From Hyphomonadaceae bacterium (GTDB lineage: Bacteria > Pseudomonadota > Alphaproteobacteria > Caulobacterales > Hyphomonadaceae): 64,000 nucleotides of DNA. How positions within the stretch are numbered: position 1 is the first letter of the stretch; each line of letters starts with the position of its first letter. Made by a program: the position numbers and the translations under genes. The stretch spans positions 1-64,000 of the forward strand of contig JAUYPV010000002.1 of assembly GCA_030697555.1 (NCBI GenBank), in the 5' to 3' direction. The notes under the pieces were generated by a model that ran no database searches, was not told the DNA's origin, and saw only the letters and a program-made list of their open reading frames with translations. This document shows positions 24,188-33,419 of the stretch, piece after piece.

Positions 24188-24927
24188 TAGGCCAGACCCC
24201 CATTCACCCCAATCACTTGCCGGGTAATGTAGCCCGCTTCGGGCGACAACAGGAAGGCGACAATTCCAGCGACATCTTCGACGGTTCCCACCCGTTTCAT
24301 GGGGATCATCTTGAGGACCTCCTCCATCGGGGCGTCCTTGGTCATGTCGGTATCGATCATCCCGGGGGCGACGGCGTTGACCGTAATGTTGCGGCTGGCG
24401 AGCTCCACGGCCAAGGCCTTGGCGGCGCCGATGATTCCGGCCTTGGCGGCGGAATAGTTGACCTGCCCGCGGTTGCCGATGACGCCGGAAACGGAAGACA
24501 TGGCGATGATCCGGCCGCCTGCCCGCGCCCGCACCATGGGCAGGATCAGCGGGTGGAGCGTGTTGTAAAAACCGTCGAGATTGGTGCGCATGACGGCGTC
24601 CCAGTCGCCACCTTCGATGGCGGCGAAAGTGTTGTCGCGGGCGATACCGGCGTTGACGACAACGCCCCAGAAGGCGCCTTTCGCAGCCACGCTGGCGTCG
24701 AGGGCGGCCTTGGTCTTCTCGCGGTTTGCGACGTCAAAGCCGACGACATCGGCCTGCCCGCCAGCTTCGCGGATCGTCGCGGCGGTTGTCTCGGCGCCGG
24801 CGGCGTCGCCGCCATAGTGAACAGTGACCGGATAGCCTTCGCGCGCGACGCGAACCGCGATGGCGCGGCCGATGCCCTTGCTGGCGCCGGTGACCAGGAC
24901 GCGTTTCTTGGTCTTGTCGTCGCTCAT
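24187..24927 (-). CDS. 3-oxoacyl-ACP reductase, SDR family (ApeQ/FabG-like)
   Basis: A 246-residue short-chain dehydrogenase that reduces the beta-keto group after each condensation, with NADPH. The cofactor motif TGASKGIGRAIA is at residues 12-23, NAG-type motif VVVNAGIARDN in the middle, and the catalytic Ser-Tyr-Lys set in MSSVSGVIGNRGQVNYSAAK. The C-terminal FLLSPEAGYITRQVIGVNGG is typical of FabG. The start at 24927 overlaps the dehydratase stop by four bases. Confidence 0.93.
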   Translation of the reverse strand: MSDDKTKKRVLVTGASKGIGRAIAVRVAREGYPVTVHYGGDAAGAETTAATIREAGGQADVVGFDVANREKTKAALDASVAAKGAFWGVVVNAGIARDNTFAAIEGGDWDAVMRTNLDGFYNTLHPLILPMVRARAGGRIIAMSSVSGVIGNRGQVNYSAAKAGIIGAAKALAVELASRNITVNAVAPGMIDTDMTKDAPMEEVLKMIPMKRVGTVEDVAGIVAFLLSPEAGYITRQVIGVNGGLA

Positions 24928-25409
24928 GCGCTGCTCGGGGGATTGCTGATGCTGGCGAGGAAGGCGTCCGGATCGTTGGGACGGAAGACGTTGAGAACGC
25001 CCGACGCTAGCTGCACGCCGCCCGCACCGAGAAGCTTGCACTCGAAAGAGCGCATCTCGCCCTCATGGATCAGGGAGTTGGCGATGATCTCGAGCACGTC
25101 GCCCTCCGCGAACCATTCAACCGACGTCTGGAACTTGCGGCAGCCGAGCAGGAAGCCGAGCGTGGGCTTCTCGCCCTTCGCGCGCCGTGTCCAGCCGTCA
25201 TAGGCGGCGATCGCCTGCGCCATGATCTCGAAGCCGACATAGGCCGGCAGTCCGCGGCCTTTCTGGAAGAACAGGCCGTCGCCGCGCACTTTCGTGCGGG
25301 CGTGGATGCGCATGTCGGTGCAGCTCAGCACTTCATCGATCAGCAGCATCGGCGGGGCGTGCGGTGTCAGCTCGCCGGCGTGGATGGGCAGGATGATTGC
25401 TGTCGACAT
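24924..25409 (-). CDS. hot-dog 3-hydroxyacyl-ACP dehydratase (ApeP-like)
   Basis: A 161-residue single hot-dog protein with HAPPMLLIDEVLSC near the N-terminus and the helix YVGFEIMAQAIAAYDGW; the family places its acidic catalytic residue in this helix. It would dehydrate 3-hydroxyacyl-ACP to build the conjugated polyene. It probably works with the dehydratase domain fused to the ligase at 15784-17448, as ApeI and ApeP act together in E. coli. Its start overlaps the ketosynthase stop by one base (TGATG). Confidence 0.88.
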   Translation of the reverse strand: MSTAIILPIHAGELTPHAPPMLLIDEVLSCTDMRIHARTKVRGDGLFFQKGRGLPAYVGFEIMAQAIAAYDGWTRRAKGEKPTLGFLLGCRKFQTSVEWFAEGDVLEIIANSLIHEGEMRSFECKLLGAGGVQLASGVLNVFRPNDPDAFLASISNPPSSA

Positions 25410-26569
25410 CAGCCGCGCCCCAGGACCAGCGCCATGTTGCTGCCGCCGAAGGCGAAGCTGACGCTCATGATGTGGGACAACGGCTTGTCGATTTTCTCGC
25501 CGCGGCTGGTCAGGCGGATCTCGGGAATCTCGGGATCGCGCACGCCGTCCCAGATATGAGGGGGATATACACCGCGCTCCATGGCGAGCAGGCACAGTGC
25601 GGCCTGCACGGCTCCGGCTGCGCCAAGCGTGTGGCCGGTGAGCGGCTTGGTGGAGGCCGCAGGTGTGTCGCCGCCAAACAGGCGATGGATCAGCGCGCCT
25701 TCCATCAGGTCATTGAGACGCGTGGCGGTTCCGTGCGCGTGGACGAAGCCGATGTCGCCACTCACGAGGCTGGAGTTTTCAAGCGCTTTGCGGAGTGCGA
25801 TTTCGGCCCCGGCGCCGGTGGGGTCAGGCGCAGAGGCGTGGTGGGCGTCCGAGCTTTCGCCCCAGCCCTCCAGCCGCCACGGTCCCGGCTCGCGGGTCAT
25901 CAGGAACAGCGCGCCACCATCGCCAATGGTGATGCCGTTGCGGTTGAGGCTGAAGGGATTGCAGGGCGTGGCCGAAATCGACTCCAGCGCCGCGAAGCCG
26001 TTGAGGGTGAGGTCGCACAGCGTGTCGACGCCGCCACACACCACAGCATCGGCGAGACCAGTCTTCAGCATTCGTGCGGCCGTGGCGATTGCTTTCGCGC
26101 CCGAGGTGCAGGCGGTGGAGAGCGCATAGACCGGCCCGCCGGCGCCGATCAGGCTTCCGGCGAAGAGCGCGGGATCGCCCATCTCTTGCCGCTCATAGCT
26201 GAAACCCACCGGCCATTCGCCTGTGTTGAGCCGCGTGCGGAGGTGACCGACGCCTTCGTCGACACCGCTATTGCTGTTGCCGATGACGACCGCGACCCGC
26301 CCCGCGCCAAAGCGTTCGATGACGGCGGCGATGCCGGGCTTCAGCGTTTCGACAAGACGTGCGGTGAGTTCGTTGACGCGGGTGACGCCGCGCAGTTCGC
26401 CATCAAGGCCGTGGATGCGTGCAACAACAGTCTCGCGGCCGTCGATCAGCTTTATCGCTTCAAGCTGGGGGCGAATGCTGGCCGACGTCAGTTGTGCGCC
26501 GACCGCCTCGTTCGAGTTGCCGAGCGCGCATCGAACCGCGAAATCATTGATGAACACTCCCGACGCCAT
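25409..26569 (-). CDS. beta-ketoacyl-ACP synthase (ApeO-like)
   Basis: A 386-residue ketosynthase with the intact triad: Cys in STACTSGAKAIATAA, His in HAHGTATRLND and His in PLTGHTLGAAGA. By gene order it corresponds to ApeO, the ketosynthase that pairs with the ApeC chain-length partner. ATG at 26569 shares one base with the DUF3261 stop (TGATG); a GTG one codon earlier is also possible. Confidence 0.92.
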   Translation of the reverse strand: MASGVFINDFAVRCALGNSNEAVGAQLTSASIRPQLEAIKLIDGRETVVARIHGLDGELRGVTRVNELTARLVETLKPGIAAVIERFGAGRVAVVIGNSNSGVDEGVGHLRTRLNTGEWPVGFSYERQEMGDPALFAGSLIGAGGPVYALSTACTSGAKAIATAARMLKTGLADAVVCGGVDTLCDLTLNGFAALESISATPCNPFSLNRNGITIGDGGALFLMTREPGPWRLEGWGESSDAHHASAPDPTGAGAEIALRKALENSSLVSGDIGFVHAHGTATRLNDLMEGALIHRLFGGDTPAASTKPLTGHTLGAAGAVQAALCLLAMERGVYPPHIWDGVRDPEIPEIRLTSRGEKIDKPLSHIMSVSFAFGGSNMALVLGRG

Positions 26570-27138
26570 CACTCACCCTTCTCGGTGATGATCGTCAGGC
26601 TGTATCCGAAATCAAGGTTGGTGAGCTTCTGGCGCCACAGCGCATCGGTTTTCTCGAGGGTGTCCACTTCAGCAACGGTGCGATCCGCGGCCTTTACGGT
26701 CCGTTTGGAACCGTTCTCTTCCACTGTCACACCGGGCGGGAGTGCGGCGCGCAGCGAAGTGAGCGGCCAGAGCGAGACAAAGATATCGCCCAGTATGTTG
26801 ATGCCTTTGAGATCCGCCGGCGCCAGGGGCGTGCGGTCCTCGACGATGCCGGCTTCTGTCCAGGTGATGGTGAGGATGCGCGGACCGCCAGGCGTGGTGA
26901 GCACGACCTCAGCGGTCTTCCGCGACAGCGTGAGGATTGCCTGAAAGGCCGCGCGGCGTTCGCCATACTGGCCGACCACTGTCTGTGTGGCGTTCAGCGT
27001 TTCGGGATAGCCCGGCGCCACGGGCAGGCGCAGTTCGAGGTTCCGGCCGAGCGGCGTCGCCGATCCTTCAATCGGGCGCACCGTATTGCAACCGGAAACG
27101 GCCAGACTGAGGAGAAGTGCTGCTAGCGCTGCGCGCAT
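26569..27138 (-). CDS. DUF3261-type lipoprotein of the aryl polyene cluster
   Basis: A 189-residue outer-envelope lipoprotein: signal peptide with lipobox AVSGC, then a beta-rich domain with RKTAEVVLTTPGGPRILTIT and ILGDIFVSLWPLTSLRAALP. The pattern fits DUF3261, a family usually found next to LolA-like and exporter genes in aryl polyene clusters. It probably helps place the finished pigment-lipid in the outer membrane (inference). It overlaps the FAD oxidoreductase stop by 16 bases. Confidence 0.82.
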   Translation of the reverse strand: MRAALAALLLSLAVSGCNTVRPIEGSATPLGRNLELRLPVAPGYPETLNATQTVVGQYGERRAAFQAILTLSRKTAEVVLTTPGGPRILTITWTEAGIVEDRTPLAPADLKGINILGDIFVSLWPLTSLRAALPPGVTVEENGSKRTVKAADRTVAEVDTLEKTDALWRQKLTNLDFGYSLTIITEKGE

Positions 27139-28358
27139 AGTTCGTCGACCACGCGGAGGAACCGCGCCGGTTCGCGCACCAGCGGATTGGTCCGGTCCCA
27201 GGCATAGCCGGCGAGCACGGCCGTCAATTGTTGCGTCACCGTCTTCTCGCCCATCGGGCGGTCGAAGATGATCCGCTGCAGCGAGCCGTCATACCAGGCC
27301 GACACGCAGGCGCGGAACGCCTCGACACCGACCTTCAGCTCTTCGACAAACTCCTTCTCCCAGTCGACAGGCTTGTCGCGGAACTGACGGTCGATGAGGT
27401 CGCTGGCCAGCACCGCCGACTTCATCGCGATGGTGACGCCCGAGGAGAACACCGGATCGAGGAATTCCGCCGCGTTGCCGAGCAGCGCATAGCTAGGCCC
27501 GATCAACGTCTTCACATTGGCGGAAAAGCCGACAATCTCACCCGCCGGCCGCGCAATGGTGGCGTTCTTCAGCACCTCGTGCATCCGCTTCGCACGCGGG
27601 ATGAACTTGTTGAGCCGGTCTTCCGGATCGGTCCCTACCGCCACCATGTCAGCGTCCGGCCCCACGACGCCAACCGACGACATGCCGTTCGCCAGCGGGA
27701 TGAGCCAGTACCAGATCTGCGGCTGGTCGGGATTGATCGAGACGAGGATCTTATTCCGGTCGAAGGTCGGATCGTCGATGTTGTCCATCACGTGCCGGAA
27801 CACCGAGCGGCGCTTGTCCATCATCGACGCCTTCTCGAGATCGAGCAGGCGCGGCAGGATGCGGCCGAAGCCGGAAGCATCGAGTGCGAAACGACACTTC
27901 ACTTCGGTGGTCGTTCCGTTCTCCGACATCACCGTCAGCGTCGCGCCGGTCTCATCGCTGCGGAACGCGGTGACGCTGTCGCCGAACGAGACTTTCGCGC
28001 CCTTCTTCTGCGCGCCCTTGATCAGCACGTCGTCGAACATGTCGCGGCGCACCTGGAAGGTCGTCTCAGGGCCCGGCGTCGACTTGTTCGGGAAGTAGAT
28101 ATCGGTATAGCGCCCGCCCCAGTCGAACGCCGCGCCATCCTTGAACTGGAAGCCGTGGGCCTTCACGTCGTCATAGAGCCCGGCCTGCATCAGCAATTCC
28201 ATCGTGTGGGCGAGCATGCTCTCGCCGATGGAAAAGCGCGGAAAATGCTGGCGCTCGAACACGCGCACATTCCAGCCCTTGGACGCCAGGATCGCCGACG
28301 ACACGGCGCCCGCAGGCCCCGCCCCGATGATCGCCACATCGCAGGTTTCGGTCTTCAT
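27123..28358 (-). CDS. FAD-dependent oxidoreductase, halogenase/geranylgeranyl-reductase type
   Basis: A 411-residue flavoprotein with the N-terminal Rossmann motif DVAIIGAGPAGAVSSAILA, a second motif RQHFPRFSIGESML, and ALLGNAAEFLDPVFSSGVTIAM near residue 300, typical of tryptophan-halogenase-like monooxygenases and geranylgeranyl reductases. No clear WxWxIP halogenase motif was found, so hydroxylation or reduction is more likely than halogenation. In this cluster it may modify the aryl head group. It overlaps both neighbours. Confidence 0.85.
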   Translation of the reverse strand: MKTETCDVAIIGAGPAGAVSSAILASKGWNVRVFERQHFPRFSIGESMLAHTMELLMQAGLYDDVKAHGFQFKDGAAFDWGGRYTDIYFPNKSTPGPETTFQVRRDMFDDVLIKGAQKKGAKVSFGDSVTAFRSDETGATLTVMSENGTTTEVKCRFALDASGFGRILPRLLDLEKASMMDKRRSVFRHVMDNIDDPTFDRNKILVSINPDQPQIWYWLIPLANGMSSVGVVGPDADMVAVGTDPEDRLNKFIPRAKRMHEVLKNATIARPAGEIVGFSANVKTLIGPSYALLGNAAEFLDPVFSSGVTIAMKSAVLASDLIDRQFRDKPVDWEKEFVEELKVGVEAFRACVSAWYDGSLQRIIFDRPMGEKTVTQQLTAVLAGYAWDRTNPLVREPARFLRVVDELCAQR

Positions 28359-30586
28359 GTCTTCCCCGTAGTCCCCACACGCATCGCTACAAGCCGAGGT
28401 ATGTGCGACAGACAGAGCGCCGCCGCAATCCCGATCGTTACCGTGAGCCCGAAACTGCGCACAGGGTAAGTGCTGGAGAGGATCAGCAGGCCCATGCTCA
28501 GCAGCGTGGTCAGCGCATCGATGAACACGGCCACGGCGGTCCATCGATCATGCTGCAGGCCCGCCTCCCACTGGAATGCGGCATAGTCGATCCCGATACC
28601 GAGCAGAACCAACGCCGCCGCGAAGGAGAAGAATGTGAGCGGGAAGCCCAATGCGGGCGGCGCAAGCAGCGCGACTGCGCAGGCGAGCAAAGGCGGCACA
28701 AGGATCGAGAGCGCCGCCAGCCTGCGATAGACCAGCAGCGTGGCGCCGATAGCGCAGATCGCGGCCACCGCGAGCGCCATGAGAGCGTGCTCACGATAGG
28801 TCCGAAATGCGTCCGAATAACGCAAGGCAGGATCGACCAGCCGCACGCCTTGGGTCGTGGGTCCGGTCCAGCCGGCTGGGTCGAGCAGCGGCGCTATCAG
28901 ATAGTGCTGTCCATCAACCTCGCCGCTGAGGTCCGCCATCCACGATGGCGGGTCGGCGGAGACGCTTACGGGCGGCGCGGCGGCTTCCACAGGATCGAGC
29001 CCGACATTGGCGGCGTGCTCCGCCAGCAGAGGCTGGTAGAGATTTGCCCGCAGCGCGCTTGCGTTGGCCGCGCGGCGCTGCAGCGACGGGTCGAAGCGTG
29101 TGGTTGCGAGAAGACGAACAGCGCCAGGCGCCTGGGCCAGCGCGGCCTCTTCCCGCTGCCGGGCTTCCTGCGCGCGGTCGCCCACGGATAGCAGAAAGGT
29201 GACGCCCGAGCCCGCATAGCCCGCGGAACGCACCTGCTCTTCTTCGGCGACGAGATCGGCGGGGCGCGGTTGGAAGGCGCGAACGTCGTCGAGATAGCTG
29301 AGCTTCATCGCGCCATAGATCGAAACGCCGACAAGAACCGCGACGCCCGCCCACGCGACGACGGCGGGAATCTTCACGCGCTCGCGGATGTCTTCCAGCT
29401 TCGTCCACCAGGCGCGCAGGAAGTCGGCATTCTTCGGCCGCTTGTCGATCGGCACGAGCACCCAGAGCACGAAGGCCCAGGCAGTCGCGATCCCGACACC
29501 GGAGAGCAGAGCTACCTGCTGGAACAGCGGCACGCCGAACAGGGCGAGCGAGCCGAAGCCGATGACGGCCGTCGCCATCGAGACGGTGATGGGCCGGCCG
29601 ACGAGATCGATACGCTCTCGTGTCCCCGCCCAGTTGGTGGCCGGCCCAGAGGCGAGCGCGTGCACGGCGTAGTCGGAGACGATACCAACCAGCATGGCGG
29701 CAAACACGAAGACGAGAACGTGCACGGTCTCGAACAACGCCAGCGTGGCGCCGAGGCCAGCGGCGAGGCCGATGGCGACGAGCACCATCGCCTGCACCGC
29801 GGACCGGATCGTGCGATAGGCGGCGAAGAACAGCAGCACGACGCCGATCGTGCCGAGCGTCCCGATCAGCGTCATGTCGGCGGTTGCGGATGCCGCGGCC
29901 GCATCGGCGTGGAAAACGGCGCCGGCGCGGGCGGCGGTGACGCCCTTCGGCGCCCACTCCGCCTTCCAGCCATCGAATGCCTTGATGACGCTGGCCTGCG
30001 CATCGAGACGGAAAGCGGATGTCGCGATGCGGCCGGAAACAAGCCGCGTGGTTCCGCCCGGCTGTGCTGCGCCCACGGGCGAGAGGCACTCGGCGAGACG
30101 GATAGTGAGGAGGAATGGATCCTGCCGCAGCAGGTCGCCTGTCACAGGGCCGGAGACGGAATAGACGTCCGCAAGCGCGCGGCGTGCGGTTCGCCTGGCT
30201 TCGTCGGCGGTGAACTTCGAGGGGTCGGACTGGCAGAGAAGCTCGTTGCGGTTGGCGAAGAGCCAGTGGCCAGTGGCTTCTACATCCTGCCGGTCGGGAG
30301 AGAAGATACCGGTGGCCGCAAGGTCGGCCTCAAGGTCCGACGCCGCCGCTTGCACGGTCTGTTCGTCGGCGGCGCTGACGAGGACGGCCGTTCGGCCAGC
30401 CGCCGCCTGCGAGGCGCTGGATATTGCCGCGCGTTCGACTGCATCGCCGCCGCCGGAAGGCAGCATGGACTGGATATCGGTGTCGACGGGCAGGCCCTGC
30501 AGGAAGCGCCAGCCGACGACGCCACAGCACGCGGCCAGCCAGAGCCAGCACGCAAGCGCCGCGGCCAGCCCCCGGTTCAGCTTCAC
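28355..30586 (-). CDS. MMPL/RND-superfamily exporter (ApeM-like)
   Basis: A 743-residue inner-membrane transporter with two repeats. Each repeat has one N-terminal helix, a large periplasmic domain and about five grouped helices, around residues 230-400 and 580-740. This is the MMPL/hydrophobe-exporter subgroup of RND, which lifts lipidic products from the inner membrane; aryl polyene clusters carry one such exporter. The start is a GTG at 30586 that overlaps the LolA-like stop (GTGA) and directly precedes the first helix. Confidence 0.9.
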   Translation of the reverse strand: MKLNRGLAAALACWLWLAACCGVVGWRFLQGLPVDTDIQSMLPSGGGDAVERAAISSASQAAAGRTAVLVSAADEQTVQAAASDLEADLAATGIFSPDRQDVEATGHWLFANRNELLCQSDPSKFTADEARRTARRALADVYSVSGPVTGDLLRQDPFLLTIRLAECLSPVGAAQPGGTTRLVSGRIATSAFRLDAQASVIKAFDGWKAEWAPKGVTAARAGAVFHADAAAASATADMTLIGTLGTIGVVLLFFAAYRTIRSAVQAMVLVAIGLAAGLGATLALFETVHVLVFVFAAMLVGIVSDYAVHALASGPATNWAGTRERIDLVGRPITVSMATAVIGFGSLALFGVPLFQQVALLSGVGIATAWAFVLWVLVPIDKRPKNADFLRAWWTKLEDIRERVKIPAVVAWAGVAVLVGVSIYGAMKLSYLDDVRAFQPRPADLVAEEEQVRSAGYAGSGVTFLLSVGDRAQEARQREEAALAQAPGAVRLLATTRFDPSLQRRAANASALRANLYQPLLAEHAANVGLDPVEAAAPPVSVSADPPSWMADLSGEVDGQHYLIAPLLDPAGWTGPTTQGVRLVDPALRYSDAFRTYREHALMALAVAAICAIGATLLVYRRLAALSILVPPLLACAVALLAPPALGFPLTFFSFAAALVLLGIGIDYAAFQWEAGLQHDRWTAVAVFIDALTTLLSMGLLILSSTYPVRSFGLTVTIGIAAALCLSHIPRLVAMRVGTTGKT

Positions 30587-31155
30587 TGGGCGGCCCTGGT
30601 CTGGCCGGGCTTGAGGTCGATGCGCATCATGTCGCCATTGGCCTGCGCCACAGCGACGGATTCGACGCGCATGCAGCCCTCGATGGCGATGCTGGTAATA
30701 TAGGGCGTGACGGAAGCCGATTTCGGCGTGAGCGCCAGCTTCCATCCTTCAGGCTTCGCCCGCGTCCCACGCGCAACCTGATAGCGCGTGTCGAGCTTGG
30801 AGAGGTCGCCGCGCAGGAGGTCGAGGAGGCCGGTCTCAGAGAAGAAGGGATTGTTGGCGCCCGCCGCGCCGACGGCCTCTTCCGGCCCGCCGTCGATGGA
30901 CTGCGTGACGCCCTTGGGGCCGATGCGGGTGACGATCTCGATCGGCTTGGTGACTTTCCAGACGACGCCGTCGGCCTGCGCTTCGAGCGTGCCGCTGGAA
31001 ACCAGCGGCCGGGCGACGCCTTTCAGCGTACGGGTCTGTGTGAAGGCATGCTCGCCGCGAACCATGGCGAGCTCCTCGGGTCTGGCGCATTCGGCCATCG
31101 CCGGAGCGGCAAGCGTCAGCATGAGCGAAGCGATGAGGCCAGCGCGCAGGATCAC
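30583..31155 (-). CDS. LolA-like periplasmic lipid carrier (ApeL-like)
   Basis: A 190-residue periplasmic protein with a signal peptide (LRAGLIASLMLTLAAPAMA) and a beta-rich body. QTRTLKGVARPLVSSGTLEA and VVWKVTKPIEIVTRIGPKG correspond to the LolA-type concave sheet that holds a lipid. It likely ferries the polyene-lipid between the exporter and the outer membrane. The GTG at 31155 overlaps the thioesterase stop and puts the signal peptide at the very N-terminus; the open frame upstream of it is not conserved-looking. Confidence 0.85.
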   Translation of the reverse strand: MILRAGLIASLMLTLAAPAMAECARPEELAMVRGEHAFTQTRTLKGVARPLVSSGTLEAQADGVVWKVTKPIEIVTRIGPKGVTQSIDGGPEEAVGAAGANNPFFSETGLLDLLRGDLSKLDTRYQVARGTRAKPEGWKLALTPKSASVTPYITSIAIEGCMRVESVAVAQANGDMMRIDLKPGQTRAAQ

Positions 31156-31577
31156 AGGAAAGGCTCCAGCTTCTTGCGCAGGATAGGCGGCGTTTCCCAC
31201 AGCATCTGTTCTGTCTTCATGTCGACCGCCACGTGAACGGAGTGCGCGCGTGTCAATCTGCGGCGTGTTTCCAGGTCGCGGATTTCGAAGTTGAACTTCA
31301 GCCGGTTTTCCCATTCGACCAGCGCGGTCTCGATCTCGATCTTCTGGCCGAAGCGGATCGGCTGGGCGTATTTGAGTCCCATGTCCACCACCGGCCAAGC
31401 ATAGCCGGACTCCGACATCGCGGCGTAGCCATAGTCAATCTTCTCAAGCATGGCGACGCGCCCAAGCTCGAGGAAACGCGGGTAATTCCCGTGCCAGACG
31501 ACTCCCATGGGATCGCAATCGTAGAATTGCGGCCGCGCCTCGACGCTCAACCGCAGGATGGCCCGGTCAGTTCTCAC
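31152..31577 (-). CDS. 4-hydroxybenzoyl-CoA-type thioesterase (ApeK-like)
   Basis: A 141-residue hot-dog thioesterase. The segment QFYDCDPMGVVWHGNYPRFLE contains the family's catalytic Asp and the HGNY motif. It may hydrolyse stalled acyl-ACP or release chains in the polyene pathway. The GTG start overlaps the acyltransferase stop by four bases (GTGA), as do its downstream neighbours. Confidence 0.88.
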   Translation of the reverse strand: MRTDRAILRLSVEARPQFYDCDPMGVVWHGNYPRFLELGRVAMLEKIDYGYAAMSESGYAWPVVDMGLKYAQPIRFGQKIEIETALVEWENRLKFNFEIRDLETRRRLTRAHSVHVAVDMKTEQMLWETPPILRKKLEPFL

Positions 31578-32524
31578 GCCCGCACCTCGGCACTCTTGGG
31601 CGCGGGAGTCTCCGGCCAGTAGTCGTAGAAGTTGAACCATTGCAGCGGCGCCGTGGCGATCGCCTTCTCTAGCCTGCCGGCATAGGCCGAGGCGTAGCCG
31701 CGAATGGCCTCGGCGCGATTTGCGCGCGGCAGCTTCACCGGATCGGCCAGAAGCTCGAATTTCACGCGGAAGCGCTCGCCCTTGCGTGTGCAGAACAGGG
31801 TGTAGGTTGGGCAGCGCAGCGCGGCGGCCAGCACGAACGGCCCCATGGGAAGCTGCGCCTGCGCGCCGAGGAAATCGACCGGCACGGACGAAGCCTCGCC
31901 GCTGTTTACCGCGATACGATCGCCCATCAGCACGACCCATTCGCCGCGGCTGATCGCGTCAGAAAGCTGCATGGCGGTGCCGACATCGATCTGCGTCACC
32001 TGCACCATCCGCACCGGCGATTCCGGCGAGAAGGTCTGCATCATGCGATTGAAGCGCTCGGCATGCAGCGTGTGCATCAGCACGTTCACGCGAAACCGCT
32101 TGTTCACGGTCGCGATGGCGCGAATGACTTCCGGATTGCCGAGGTGAGCGGAGATCACCACCGCGCCCTTGCCGTTCACCTTTGCCTCGTGGAAGAGGCC
32201 GTCATCGACACCCTCGACATCCTTGAGCCGGATATTGCCGGTCCAGGCGGCAAGCTTGTCCAGCGTCGCAAAGGCGAATGACAGGAAATGCCGATAGCCG
32301 GTCGCGAACCCCGGCCGCTTCGGCAGGTAGCCTGCGCGCCAGACGCGTTCGAGATATTCCTTCGAGGCGTCGCGCTGGGCTTTTCCTGCGATGTAGAAAT
32401 ACGCCACCACCGGGGCCAGCATCACCCGGCAGACGGTCCGTCCGAGCAGGCGATAGACGTACGCCGTGAGCCACACGCCCCACGCCGCTCCCCGCTCCCC
32501 AACGTCCTGCCAGCCTTTCGCCAT
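31574..32524 (-). CDS. LpxL/HtrB-like acyltransferase, first gene of the aryl polyene operon
   Basis: A 316-residue lysophospholipid/lipid-A-type acyltransferase. The catalytic region VVISAHLGNPEVIRAIA carries the HxxxxE-like pair, VLMGDRIAV lies further on, and the C-terminal QWFNFYDYW is common in this group. In E. coli-type clusters a comparable domain belongs to ApeJ. It likely transfers the polyene or a fatty acyl group to a glycolipid. The start at 32524 leaves a 103-base gap to the divergent MaoC-like gene, where the operon promoter must lie. Confidence 0.87.
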   Translation of the reverse strand: MAKGWQDVGERGAAWGVWLTAYVYRLLGRTVCRVMLAPVVAYFYIAGKAQRDASKEYLERVWRAGYLPKRPGFATGYRHFLSFAFATLDKLAAWTGNIRLKDVEGVDDGLFHEAKVNGKGAVVISAHLGNPEVIRAIATVNKRFRVNVLMHTLHAERFNRMMQTFSPESPVRMVQVTQIDVGTAMQLSDAISRGEWVVLMGDRIAVNSGEASSVPVDFLGAQAQLPMGPFVLAAALRCPTYTLFCTRKGERFRVKFELLADPVKLPRANRAEAIRGYASAYAGRLEKAIATAPLQWFNFYDYWPETPAPKSAEVRA

Positions 32525-32627
32525 GGGCGAGGGTTTAGCGTGCGCTGTTGCATCACGCCACACCGGGAATCCACCGGAAAAACGCGTCTTTTTGACCTGC
32601 CCCGCAGGCTGAACTAGCGTGGCTGCC

Positions 32628-33419
32628 ATGCCAGCGACCCGCACGATCAGCGCCTTCAACACCGCCACCGCCAGCGAGAACAAGATTCACGACGATGCGG
32701 TCGCCAGCCGCTTTGGCTTCACCGGAGGCCTGGTGCCCGGCGTGGACGTGTTCGCCTACCTCGCCCACATGCCAATGGCCGAATGGGGCAAGGACTGGCT
32801 GTCCGGCGGCTTCATGCAGGCCCGCTTCGTGAAGCCGGTCTATGACGGCGACCCAGCTACTGTCACGGCGGCGAAGGAAAACGAAACGCTGGCCTTGTCG
32901 ATTTCCGCGCGCGGCGATCTCTGCGCGACCGGGCTGGCCAAACCGCGAGGCGCGGCGGCGCCGGCGAAGCTTCTGGGCGTCGGCCGGATGCCGGACCATG
33001 AAACACGGCCGCCCGCCTCAATGGACAGCCTTCGCCCCAACAACACCATTGGCACGCTGCGCGAGACCTACACGCGCGTGGAAGGCCTCGCCCATATCGA
33101 GGCGGTGCGCGATGATCCGGCGCTTTACGACAATGGCCGCATCGCCAACTGCGCCTGGTTGCTGCGCCGCGCCAACTATGTCCTCGCCGACAATGTAAAG
33201 CTCGGCCCGTGGATCCATGTCGAAAGCGCCATCGACATGCACAGCTTGCTGCATGATGGCGAAGAGCTGGAAGTGCGCGCCGTGGTGCACGACAATGTCG
33301 AGACCAAGGGTCACCTGATGGTCGTGCTCGACGTACAGATGCTATCCGGCCCGCGCTTTGTCGCGAGCTGCCGCCACTGGGCGATCTACGAGCCGCGCCA
33401 GGTGAGACAGGCGACATGA
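32628..33419 (+). CDS. MaoC-like hot-dog protein
   Basis: A 263-residue protein. The N-terminal half contains ATASENKIHDDAVASRFGF and GGLVPGVDVFAYLAHMP, which resemble MaoC-type hydratases. The C-terminal half may be a second hot-dog domain (MHSLLHDGEELEVRAVVHD). The substrate is unknown. Its stop overlaps the quinone oxidoreductase start by four bases, so the two form an operon divergent from the aryl polyene genes. ATG at 32628 is chosen over a GTG nine bases upstream. Confidence 0.7.
   Translation: MPATRTISAFNTATASENKIHDDAVASRFGFTGGLVPGVDVFAYLAHMPMAEWGKDWLSGGFMQARFVKPVYDGDPATVTAAKENETLALSISARGDLCATGLAKPRGAAAPAKLLGVGRMPDHETRPPASMDSLRPNNTIGTLRETYTRVEGLAHIEAVRDDPALYDNGRIANCAWLLRRANYVLADNVKLGPWIHVESAIDMHSLLHDGEELEVRAVVHDNVETKGHLMVVLDVQMLSGPRFVASCRHWAIYEPRQVRQAT

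Noticed and set aside
22943..24190. 415-codon frame antisense to the ApeR-like ketosynthase
   Set aside because: Shadow of the ketosynthase frame; no family resemblance.
27123..28358. Tryptophan halogenase
   Set aside because: The fold family fits but the WxWxIP motif and the halogenase Lys region are not evident, so a general FAD oxidoreductase is the safer call.
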